Below are positions 32,243 through 39,942 of a stretch of DNA of 56,959 nucleotides, piece by piece. Within the stretch, counting starts at the first letter, position 1, and the number at the start of each line of letters is the position of its first letter. The DNA is from Prorocentrum cordatum (lineage: Eukaryota > Sar > Dinophyceae > Prorocentrales > Prorocentraceae): NCBI GenBank assembly GCA_963575745.1, contig CAUYUJ010019115.1, positions 608,541 through 665,499 on the forward strand, read 5' to 3'. A program made the translations under genes and the position numbers. The notes beneath the pieces were generated by a model that was not told where the DNA came from, ran no database searches, and saw only the letters and a program-made list of their open reading frames with translations.

Positions 32243-33475
32243 TTAGATGGCCCAAGATGGTGCATCCTCCCTTCCCCCCCCGCCCCCCATCTTCCTCCTC
32301 CGCCCTGTCCTCCGCCTCCGCCGTCTGCCCCCCCCCCCCCCCCCCCCTCGCTGCAGGCTGTCTTTGCTGCGCCTGCGGGTCGATGCTTTCTCCCAATTTG
32401 GCCCCCGATCTATCTGGGCCCCCCCGCGCTCTGCCAAGGGGGCGGGGGGGCGCGCGGTTTTCGCGAGCGCGACGCGATCCTCGCCGTATCCGACATCCAT
32501 GCCCGGTACACCCGGGTCGCCGGGCACGAGGATGACGGGCCCGTCATCCTCATGCCCGGGCGGGCCAGGCGCTGCACAGGCCGGCCTGTGCAGCGGTTGG
32601 CCTCTCGTGTCGCCACCCTCTGGGCTCTCCGCTTCATCTCCTGCAGCAGCCTCCTCCTCGTCGGCGCCCATCTCCGCGGCGCTCTCCTCGCCGCCTGGCT
32701 CCGGCGCGGGCGGCGCCGCCACCTCGGCGCGCGGCCCCGCGGCGGCGCTGGCCGCCGCATCGCCCTCGCCGTCGCATTCCTCCTGCTGCGCCTGGGTCGG
32801 GGCGAACTCGCTCCAGTCGCGGCGGTTCCCCAGGGTCCGGGCGGTCGCGGCCGCCCAGCGGGCCGCGTCGTCCCGTGCAGCGCGGCTGGCCTCTTCGACC
32901 TCTTGCATGGACGTGGTCCCCTCCTCTATGATGGTGCGAACCTGGTGGAAAATGCCAAGGCTGTCCCACGCCCGCACAACGTGGTGCTCCTCGACCATTC
33001 CCTCGCGACCCTCCCACTCGCCCACGGCAGTCTCCATGGCGGCCAGGGCGACGGGGATCATCCCGAGCATCCACGGGCTCGCGCCCAGAGCGGCGGCGAA
33101 ACCCTCGCGCTGCTTCTCGCGCATCACAGCGCAGTGCGCGTCGTGCACGGTCTGGAAGCCCTTGAAGGTCAAGCGGGCGGCCTCCGTCCACGGGGCTTCC
33201 ATGTGGGGCTTCGAGGAGTGCGCCAGGACGCGCGTCGCCATCGACCTCGAGCCCAGCCCCTCTTTCACCGGCACGTCCCTGTTCGCGGTGCGGATCTCGG
33301 GGGCGAAGCCGTTGCCCCCGTTCCGGAAACGCAGCCGAGTGCCCGTCCCGTCCACCAACGTCGCGGAGTAGCCGCGGCAATCCGGGTGGAACTCCGCGTC
33401 CCCGTCGTCCTCGGCGTCTGACTCCGCCTGCGAATCGTCATCGTGATCATCGCCGTCATCGTGATCATATGACCA
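32243..33475 (-). CDS. Candidate protein gene, unknown function
   Basis: The minus frame from about 33475 to 32243 is continuous. It starts without an ATG in an Asp-rich segment (DDGDDHDDDSQAESDAEDDG), so the first exon or start codon is probably upstream. The central part is varied and protein-like: RNGGNGFAPEIRTANRDVPV, KEGLGSRSMATRVLAHSSKP, TEAARLTFKGFQTVHDAHC, AALGASPWMLGMIPVALAA and SLGIFHQVRTIIEEGTTSM. An Ala/Glu-rich linker follows, then GPVILVPGDPGVPGMDVGYG. The last 60 residues pass through poly-Gly and Arg-rich low-complexity DNA (32280-32350), so the real end may come earlier through splicing. The last codons overlap nothing else. No domain is recognised. It could be a host gene or the gag-like part of another element. 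Confidence 0.5.
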   Translation of the reverse strand, partial: WSYDHDDGDDHDDDSQAESDAEDDGDAEFHPDCRGYSATLVDGTGTRLRFRNGGNGFAPEIRTANRDVPVKEGLGSRSMATRVLAHSSKPHMEAPWTEAARLTFKGFQTVHDAHCAVMREKQREGFAAALGASPWMLGMIPVALAAMETAVGEWEGREGMVEEHHVVRAWDSLGIFHQVRTIIEEGTTSMQEVEEASRAARDDAARWAAATARTLGNRRDWSEFAPTQAQQEECDGEGDAAASAAAGPRAEVAAPPAPEPGGEESAAEMGADEEEAAAGDEAESPEGGDTRGQPLHRPACAAPGPPGHEDDGPVILVPGDPGVPGMDVGYGEDRVALAKTARPPAPLAERGGAQIDRGPNWEKASTRRRSKDSLQRGGGGGGGRRRRRRTGRRRKMGGGGGREDAPSWAI

Positions 33476-33590
33476 TCATCATCATCATGATCGTCATAAT
33501 CGTCATTATCATCATTATCATCCTCATCATCGTCACCATCATCAGCAGCATCCTCATCATCATCGCCGTCGTCAACATCCCGGATCCCGT
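33470..33590 (-). repeat. ATC/GAT microsatellite
   Basis: ATCATC with ATCGTC variants. It adjoins the Asp-rich start of the candidate gene, whose acidic N-terminus may derive from it. Confidence 0.95.
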
Positions 33591-33594
33591 CAGT

Positions 33595-33910
33595 TAGGGT
33601 CCCGCCCGCCCGGCCCGCCGCCCGCCCGTTAAGGTTCCACGCGTGCCACCTGGTATACGCGCCATAATGTGTACATGCGTCATACTTTTAATGCCCCGCC
33701 CGCCCGACCCGCCGCCCGCCCGCTCGTTAGGGTCCCGCCCGCCGCCCGACCCGCCCGTTAGCGTCCCGCCGGGTTCCGCGCGTACCACCTGGTGTATGCG
33801 TCATAATGTGTATACGCGTCATACTTTAATGTCCCGCCCGCCCGACGCGCCGCCCGCCCGCCCGCTCGTTAGGGCCCCGCCCGCCGCCCGACCCGCCCGC
33901 CCGCTCCCCC
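33595..33910 (+). repeat. 139-bp tandem repeat, about two copies
   Basis: CCACCTGGTRTAYGCGYCAT followed by AATGTGTAYAYGCGTCATAC begins at 33646 and 33785. The intervals are CCCGCCCG-rich. Confidence 0.85.
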
Positions 33911-34124
33911 CTTCCCTCCCTCCCTCCCTCTGCCCTCCCCTGCTCCTGCCCGTGCTCCTCCTCCCCTCTTCCTCCGGTGTTCCTCCCCTGATCGTCCCCG
34001 TGCTCCGCGCCCCGCTCATCCCTCTCTTTTCTCTCCGTGCTCCTGCTCCTCCCCGTGCTCTTTCTGCTCCTCCCGTGCTCCTCCTCCTCCCCTCCTCCTC
34101 CCCTGCTCCTCTGAGGCCCCCCCC
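33911..34124. repeat. Pyrimidine-rich low complexity
   Basis: CCCTCC and CTCCTCC runs with GTGCTCC units. Confidence 0.7.
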
Positions 34125-34350
34125 TGACCGGCGCGAGCCCCAGCGTATCGAGCCCCAGCGAAGCGACCTCCGGCGAAACGAGCCCCGGCGGAACGAACCC
34201 CAGCGGAACTCGGGCGAAACGAATCCCCCGGCGAACCGAGTTCCGGCGAACCGACTCGGGCGAGCCATGCCCTGGCGAAGCGAACCCCGGCGAACCAAGC
34301 CCCGGCGAACCAAGCCCCGGCGAACCAAGCCCCAGCGAACCCATACTCGG
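34125..34350 (+). repeat. CCCCGGCGAANCGA short repeat
   Basis: About sixteen units of 12-16 bp, such as CCCCGGCGAACCAAG and CCCCAGCGAAGCGA. Confidence 0.9.
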
Positions 34351-34359
34351 GCGGACCAA

Positions 34360-34625
34360 ATCCGTGCCGAGAGTACAACGACGAAAGCACGACGACGACG
34401 GCGAGCACGACGAAGACGAGCACGACGAGGAGCACGACGGCGACAACGCGACGACGAGAGCACGACGACCAGCACTAAGACGAGGGCACGACGTCACGAG
34501 AGCACGACGAGAGCACGGCACGACGACGAGCACGAGTGAACGACGAGAGCACTACGATGAGAGCATTACGGCGAGAGCACGACGACGAGCACGAGAGCAC
34601 GACGAGATCACGACGATGAGCCATA
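34360..34625 (+). repeat. GAGCACGACGA short repeat
   Basis: Tandem GAGCACGACGA and GAGAGCACGACGA units, similar in style to the CGA tract at 45360-45890. Confidence 0.9.
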
Positions 34626-34719
34626 GGGAATCGCAATGAAACGTGTAAAAAACAAATTGATACCTGTGAGGTCGCATTCAGAACGAAACAATATCGACGA
34701 ATTCTTCGGAACCATAGAC

Positions 34720-35015
34720 GGGCTCGCCGGGCTCGCCAGGTCCGCCGGGCCCGCCGGGCCCGCCGGCGCCTGCCGGGCTCGCCGAATCGCTGGGCGCCTG
34801 CCGGGCTCACCCGGCTCGCCAGGCCCGCCGGACTCGCCGGGCCCGCCGCGGCCCGCCGCGCTCGCCGGGCCCGCCGGGCTCGCCGGGCCCGCCAGGCCCG
34901 CCAGGCTCGCTGAGCTCGCCGGGCCCGCCGGGCCCGCCGGGCCCGCCGGGCCTGCCAGGCCCGCCAGGTCTGCCGGGCCCGCCGGGCTCGCCAGGCTCGC
35001 CGGGCTCGCCTGGCC
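34720..35015. repeat. 9-bp GGGCCCGCC repeat, second array
   Basis: About thirty nonamers. One minus frame reads [17 protein letters not shown]-like collagen triplets for about 25 triplets. Confidence 0.95.
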
Positions 35016-35274
35016 GCGGCCACACAGAAAACTTTACTCGGGGGCTTCCAGAGCCTGCATTGCTACACTCCGTGGCCTCCAAGGCCCCCAAGATTACATG
35101 TAAGCTTGCTCAAGCTGGGCTCCAACAGGCGAAGGAGGCCTCAAACGCAACCGCGATAGTCTCAGGACTGCCCAGCCTCCAAGACGCCCCCAGAGAGCTC
35201 TACACAATCGCCCCAATTCCACAGGACAGCTCACATGTTTAGCATATTTACACTTTTGGCTTCAACAGAATCCA
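35016..35274. other. No gene seen
   Basis: Moderate GC, with a few CCTCCAAGGCCCCC segments of the GGCCCAAGA type. Confidence 0.4.
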
Positions 35275-35425
35275 AAGTGGCCCAAAAGGCCCCCAGGATC
35301 GCTCCAGGACGGTCCAAGAGGCTCCCAAGAGGGTCACAAGATGGCCCAAGAGGCGCCCCCCAAGAGGCCCCAACGATGGCCCCAACCATGCCTCAATAGG
35401 ACCCCCAAACAATTCCCAGGAGGCA
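35275..35425 (+). repeat. GGCCCAAGA degenerate repeat
   Basis: GGCCCAAAAGGCCCCC, CGGTCCAAGAGGCTCCC and GGCCCAAGAGGCGCCC. It ends about 65 bp before the DIRS-like element. Confidence 0.7.
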
Positions 35426-35489
35426 GAAGACCTCGCCCATGGACCTCGTTTCTCCTCTGAGGGTCGGCGTGGCGGCGTAAGCCACTTGA

Positions 35490-36102
35490 CACGCACTTCC
35501 CTTCCTGCAATCCCACCCTGCCACCCTTGAGGAGATAGGCGGGCACTTTTCTTGTACATCAGTGCGCCGCGTCCTGCGTGCTCGGCAAGTCCGTTGTGCC
35601 TGAGTGAAACGACTGCACCGCGCAGGACGATGAGGGCCCGTGGGGCCCAACCGCCGGCCTCGTGGAGGCGAAGGGGGAAGCCCCGCAGATGAATCCAGCC
35701 CGTGGGGCGTGACCATCAGCCTCGTGGAGGCGCGAAGGGGGAACCCGGGAGGCGGGCCCAGCCCGTGGGGCGTGGACCGCCAGCCTCGTGGAGGCGAAGG
35801 TGCAACCCAGGAGGCGGCCCCGGCCCGTGGGGCGTGGGCCGCCAGCCTCGTGGAGGCGAAGGGAAGACCAAGGTGGTCCCGGCCCGTGGGGCGTGGACCA
35901 CCAGCCTCGTGGAGGCGAAGGTGCAACCCGAGAGGCGGCCCCGGCCCTTGGGGCGTGGGCCGCCAGCCTCGTGGAGGCGATGGGAAGACCCGAAGATGAT
36001 CCCGGCCCGTGGGGCGTGAACCATCAGCCTCATGGAGGCGAGTAGCAGGAGCGCGCCAGCGGCGGCGGCCCTCAGTCTTCAGGCGACGCAATCTCCACCA
36101 CC
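35490..36102 (-). repeat. DIRS-like element repeat B2
   Basis: Outer copy of B. It begins at CACGCACTTCCCTT on the plus strand. Inside are about seven 60-bp sub-units with GTGGGGCGTG and CAGCCTCGTGGAGGCGA. It includes the last codons of the recombinase frame without the rest of that gene. Confidence 0.95.
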
Positions 36103-36125
36103 ACTCCCATTGCGGGAGGGCGGGC

Positions 36126-36309
36126 GGGAAAAAGCAAAGAGTATCGAGTTCGATCCGCGTGGCTGCGTCGAACAACAATCTGGCATAGGAGCGCAGGGAG
36201 CAGGATACAAGAATATATGATGGGGCAAGGTGGATACACAATGAGACAAGCCACCCACCAACCATGCATTAGGAGTGCAATTGTCCTCAATTGACCTGTC
36301 AATAACGGA
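36126..36309 (-). repeat. DIRS-like element repeat A2
   Basis: Inner copy of A, matching 43872-44055 at 181 of 184 positions by eye. It lies between B2 and B1, with a 23-bp GC-rich segment (36103-36125) next to B2 and no gap next to B1. Confidence 0.95.
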
Positions 36310-36921
36310 CACGCACTTCCCTTCAAGCAATCCCACCCTGCCACCCTTGAGGAGATAGGCGGGCACTTTTCTTGTACATCAGTGCGCCGCGTCCTGCGTG
36401 CTCGGCAAGTCCGTTGTGCCTGAGTGAAAGGACTGCGCCGCGCAGGACGATGAGGGCCCGTGGGGCCCAACCGCCGGCCTCGTGGAGGCGAAGGGGGAAG
36501 CCCCGCAGATGAATCCAGCCCGTGGGGCGTGACCATCAGCCTCGTGGAGGCGCGAAGGGGGGGCCCGGGAGGCGGGCCCAGCCCGTGGGGCGTGGACCGC
36601 CAGCCTCGTGGAGGCGAAGGTGCAACCCAGGAGGCGGCCCCGGCCCGTGGGGCGTGGGCCGCCAGCCTCGTGGAGGCGAAGGGAAGACCAAGGTGGTCCC
36701 GGCCCGTGGGGCGTGGACCACCAGCCTCGTGGAGGCGAAGGTGCAACCCGAGAGGCGGCCCCGGCCCTTGGGGCGTGGGCCGCCAGCCTCGTGGAGGCGA
36801 TGGGAAGACCCGAAGAGATCCCGGCCCGTGGGGCGTGAACCATCAGCCTCATGGAGGCGAGTAGCAGGAGCGCGCCAGCGGCGGCGGCCCTCAGTCTTCA
36901 GGCGACGCAATCTCCACCACC
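36310..36921 (-). repeat. DIRS-like element repeat B1
   Basis: Inner copy of B, directly after the recombinase gene in element orientation. The recombinase stop codon at 36900-36898 lies inside it. Confidence 0.95.
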
Positions 36922-38688
36922 TGGCGAAGCCGCGGCGAGTGAGAGAGCAAATTGATAGGGCGACGGGCACTTTCGACAGAGGTTGGCTCCGTCGGGCGCG
37001 GGCGCTTCGCTGAGGAAGGTCGAAAGGCTCGCGGACGAGCCGAAACGCCAGCCGCAGCAGGTGCGCCACGACGGCAACGGCGTGTCCGGCGGGCTCGCGA
37101 CGGCGTGGATGGTGCCGGAGGACTCTGACCGGACCCATCGGGACCAACCTGCCGGAGGCGCGGAGATCTTGACCTCCGGCAGCCGCGAGGTCGGTAGACC
37201 CCGTGCCTCTGCATGCGATTGCATCGAGGCCTCCAGGTTGGCGACGCGCCGTGCAAGTGGCTCGAGCTGTGCCTCTGGAGGCGGCTCTGAAGAGGAGCTC
37301 GCGGTGCGGCCCTGGCCGTCGAGCGGCAACTCAGTCAGCGCCTCTTCAACGTATTCCAACACCGTGCAGGAAGCCCAGCGTCCGACCGTCTGGATGCTTG
37401 AGAGCGGCCATAGGGATCGCGCGTAACGTTTGGCGCCAGACCGTCTCGCAGAATGGCCTCCTAGCACAGGGTGCCCGTCGACCGCGAGGCGTTGCCAACC
37501 CTGGATGACGGCGGCCTTGGACACCGTGCCGCCGGCGACGTCTGGGAAAAGCGGCTCTTCCAGCTCGCGCGCGTCCTGGGCGCGAGTGCCAGTGACGCGA
37601 CGTCGCGCCTCAAGGTGCTCCACCAAAATGTGCACGGGGCACGAAACCTTGTCGAAGGGGCCCAGCAAACAAGTGCATTTCAGTGTGACAGCCGCGCCAG
37701 CCCCCCAGGTGTCGGTCTTCGACACGGGAAGGCGCATTCGCACGCTCCCGGCCGAGGGAAAGTCGACGTGCGCAAGCCTTGCTGCCGCCAGTTCGATCTC
37801 CCTGAGCAGGAAGCGCGTGGCTACCACCCAGGCGCGCCACGGCGAGGCCAAGTCATGACCAGAAATGCCTTGCAACGACTCCAGGACATCAGTCGGCCGA
37901 AGCCCTTCTTCCCGCAACTCAGCGGCCTTGGACTTCGGGCCAATGCCTCGTCGGACTGACCGCTTGCACTGGTCGAGTGCCCGAGCGAGCTGCTGCGATA
38001 CAGGTGCGCCGCGTTCGATGTGCTCGAGCCGCAGCTCGTTGAGGTATTGTTCCGCAGACTTGAACCGAGCACCCTTGAGAGCCGCAGCAACCGCATGCAC
38101 GACGGCGACCTCCAGAGGGAAAGGCGCAGATACGTCCGGAATGGACGACGCCGCCTGCTCGGCCAATCTGCACACGTCAGCCCGCTTGCGGGAGACTGCC
38201 TCGCGGGAAGAATTCGCATAGAAATCTTGTCTGAGGGCACCCAGAGCACTCGCGAGGCGCACCGGGTCGCCCGCTATGGACAAAGCTGCGTTGATGGAGC
38301 CCTTGGTGTGACCAGCATCTGGAAGTGGAGGCCTAGGGAAGTCACGTCTTTGAAGATCGACGCCACTAGCTCCAATGTCAACGTTGCCCTCCTGGCTGGG
38401 GTGCTGCACCAACTGACCGGCTCCTTGGGAAAGGATGCAGTGTGGTGATCTCCCGCGCGGCTGCGCCAGCGGCACGAATCTCGGCAGTGAGCCGCTCGCG
38501 GACGCGCCCGGAGCCAGACATGGGATCACAGGGGCGTGGGTGACCACACTCGTGGCTGGCACGCCCGCCCGCACATTGCTCCACCGTGCCGGAATCGGCG
38601 CGGGCGGCGTGCCCGAGCGTGAGGCGTACCGAGGGCGTTTGGGCGGGCCTCTGGGGGGCGCGTCCCCAGAACTGCGACGATCGCTCAT
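36898..38688 (-). CDS. Tyrosine recombinase of the DIRS-like element
   Basis: 596 residues from an ATG at 38688-38686. The enzyme would integrate the circular DNA copy by cutting and rejoining through a phosphotyrosine. After a Pro/Arg-rich N-terminus comes a helical DNA-binding region (about 150-285, for example DFYANSSREAVSRKRADVC). The catalytic domain shows Arg296 in RFLLREIEL, a candidate Lys324 in PVSKTDTW, His412 and Arg415 in GHSARRSGA, Trp438 in QTVGRWAS and the nucleophile Tyr446 in VLEYVEEA, so the whole R-H-R-W-Y set is present. A coiled-coil (LEPLARRVANLEASM, 476-490) and a Cys-rich segment (CCGWRF and LCRKC, 544-574) follow and may form a zinc-binding tail. The stop lies in repeat B1. 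The frame is intact. Confidence 0.92.
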   Translation of the reverse strand: MSDRRSSGDAPPRGPPKRPRYASRSGTPPAPIPARWSNVRAGVPATSVVTHAPVIPCLAPGASASGSLPRFVPLAQPRGRSPHCILSQGAGQLVQHPSQEGNVDIGASGVDLQRRDFPRPPLPDAGHTKGSINAALSIAGDPVRLASALGALRQDFYANSSREAVSRKRADVCRLAEQAASSIPDVSAPFPLEVAVVHAVAAALKGARFKSAEQYLNELRLEHIERGAPVSQQLARALDQCKRSVRRGIGPKSKAAELREEGLRPTDVLESLQGISGHDLASPWRAWVVATRFLLREIELAAARLAHVDFPSAGSVRMRLPVSKTDTWGAGAAVTLKCTCLLGPFDKVSCPVHILVEHLEARRRVTGTRAQDARELEEPLFPDVAGGTVSKAAVIQGWQRLAVDGHPVLGGHSARRSGAKRYARSLWPLSSIQTVGRWASCTVLEYVEEALTELPLDGQGRTASSSSEPPPEAQLEPLARRVANLEASMQSHAEARGLPTSRLPEVKISAPPAGWSRWVRSESSGTIHAVASPPDTPLPSWRTCCGWRFGSSASLSTFLSEAPAPDGANLCRKCPSPYQFALSLAAASPGGGDCVA

Positions 38689-38734
38689 GGCGAATCGAGC
38701 CGAAACTACAACGGAGGATCAATTAGATGAGAAT

Positions 38735-39240
38735 TGTCTCATTCACGTGCCGCTCCGGCTGCGACGGCAACCTGGCTCCATACAAGCATGCGCCTCGCCG
38801 AGAGCTGAAACAGCAACGATTGGGATTCGCTGGCGTGCCATTCGGCCGGCACCTTTGATCAAGGCAAGCGTGCGCCTCGCCGAGAGTTCAAACAAAGACG
38901 TAAGCATGGCACTCGGCGTGCCATTCGGCTCCGACGCAGTGTCTGAGCCCGGAGCCCCATGCGCCTCGCCGAGAGCTAACAGAGACAGCTGCCAGGCACC
39001 ACGGAAGCGTGCGCCTCGCCGAGAGCCCAATCAGAGACACAAGGCACTCGTAGCGTGCCATTCGGCCCTGAAGCAGAACCCGAGCCAGGAGCCCCATGCG
39101 CCTCGCCGAGAGCTTACTGAACGCATGGCTCGGGCGGCACAGGGACCCAACGGCGACGTACGCCTCATGAAGACCAGAAGGAGGCCTCACGAGTGAGGCC
39201 ACGGCCGCCCGCTGCGCCTCGCCGAGGACTCGATCCAAAG
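38735..39240. repeat. CGCCTCGCCGAGAGC repeat inside the element
   Basis: TGCGCCTCGCCGAGAG occurs near 38787, 38869, 38958, 39009 and 39097, with a variant TGCGCCTCGCCGAGGAC near 39210. The longer period includes GTGCCATTCGG. It occupies half of the spacer between the RT-RNase H and recombinase genes. Confidence 0.85.
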
Positions 39241-39942
39241 GACGAGCGACGAAGACGATTAACTTCGCACGCGGCCAGATCTTCGCGACGCGGGTCCCAC
39301 CGCCGGAGCGGCCGGCCGAAGGCGAGTCCCGAAGGAGGGCGACGAGGAAGTGGAACGAAGAAAGAGGAAGGGAGGGAGAGGGAGGGAAAGGAAAGGGGGA
39401 GGAGAGGGAGAAGAGGTGAAATCGATCTGCCCTGGTAGCCGAAGCGCTGTGCCGGGGGCGCGCGCCGAAGGCTGGCCGAGGGCCAACACTGGTTGGGGCA
39501 GAGGCCCAGAGGGGATCCTGGGCAAGAGCACCACGACCCTGGCGCGCGAACATCTTCGCGCTTCACCATCAACGGGGGCAGAAGGACAGGGCAAGGCGGA
39601 GGAGGGGAGAGACGGGGGGGAACGAGGAAAAAGGGAAAGGAGGAGGACAGGGCGGAGGAGGGGGGATATCTTCGCGCCCCGTGCCGTGGGAGATTCGCCC
39701 CAGCCGTCGGCGCCAGCTCGCTCTGTGAGGCGGCCGGTCGGGGACCGGGCCTTTGAGCAGCGAAGCAGAGCGAGGGGAGGTGAACGACCCACATTTTTCC
39801 CGATCGCACACGTGACAGTGACATGACATAAGCCTGCGCCCCCGGCCCGGGGGGCCGGGGCGTGCCTCGGGGAGGCGCGGTGGAACATGGCAAAAAAACA
39901 TCAAAAACAAATCACCCCTCTGCGAAGCATGCGACGAGCCGT
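39241..39942. other. Spacer between RT-RNase H and recombinase
   Basis: Purine-rich GGAGGGAGAGGG at 39345-39420 and GGAGAGACGG at 39590-39660; no domain found in any frame. It may hold a regulatory or splicing signal for the downstream gene. Confidence 0.5.

Noticed and set aside
36460-36864. A 60-bp-repeat protein in the B repeats of the DIRS-like element.
   Set aside because: Several frames on both strands are open, and the region is a terminal repeat of the element.
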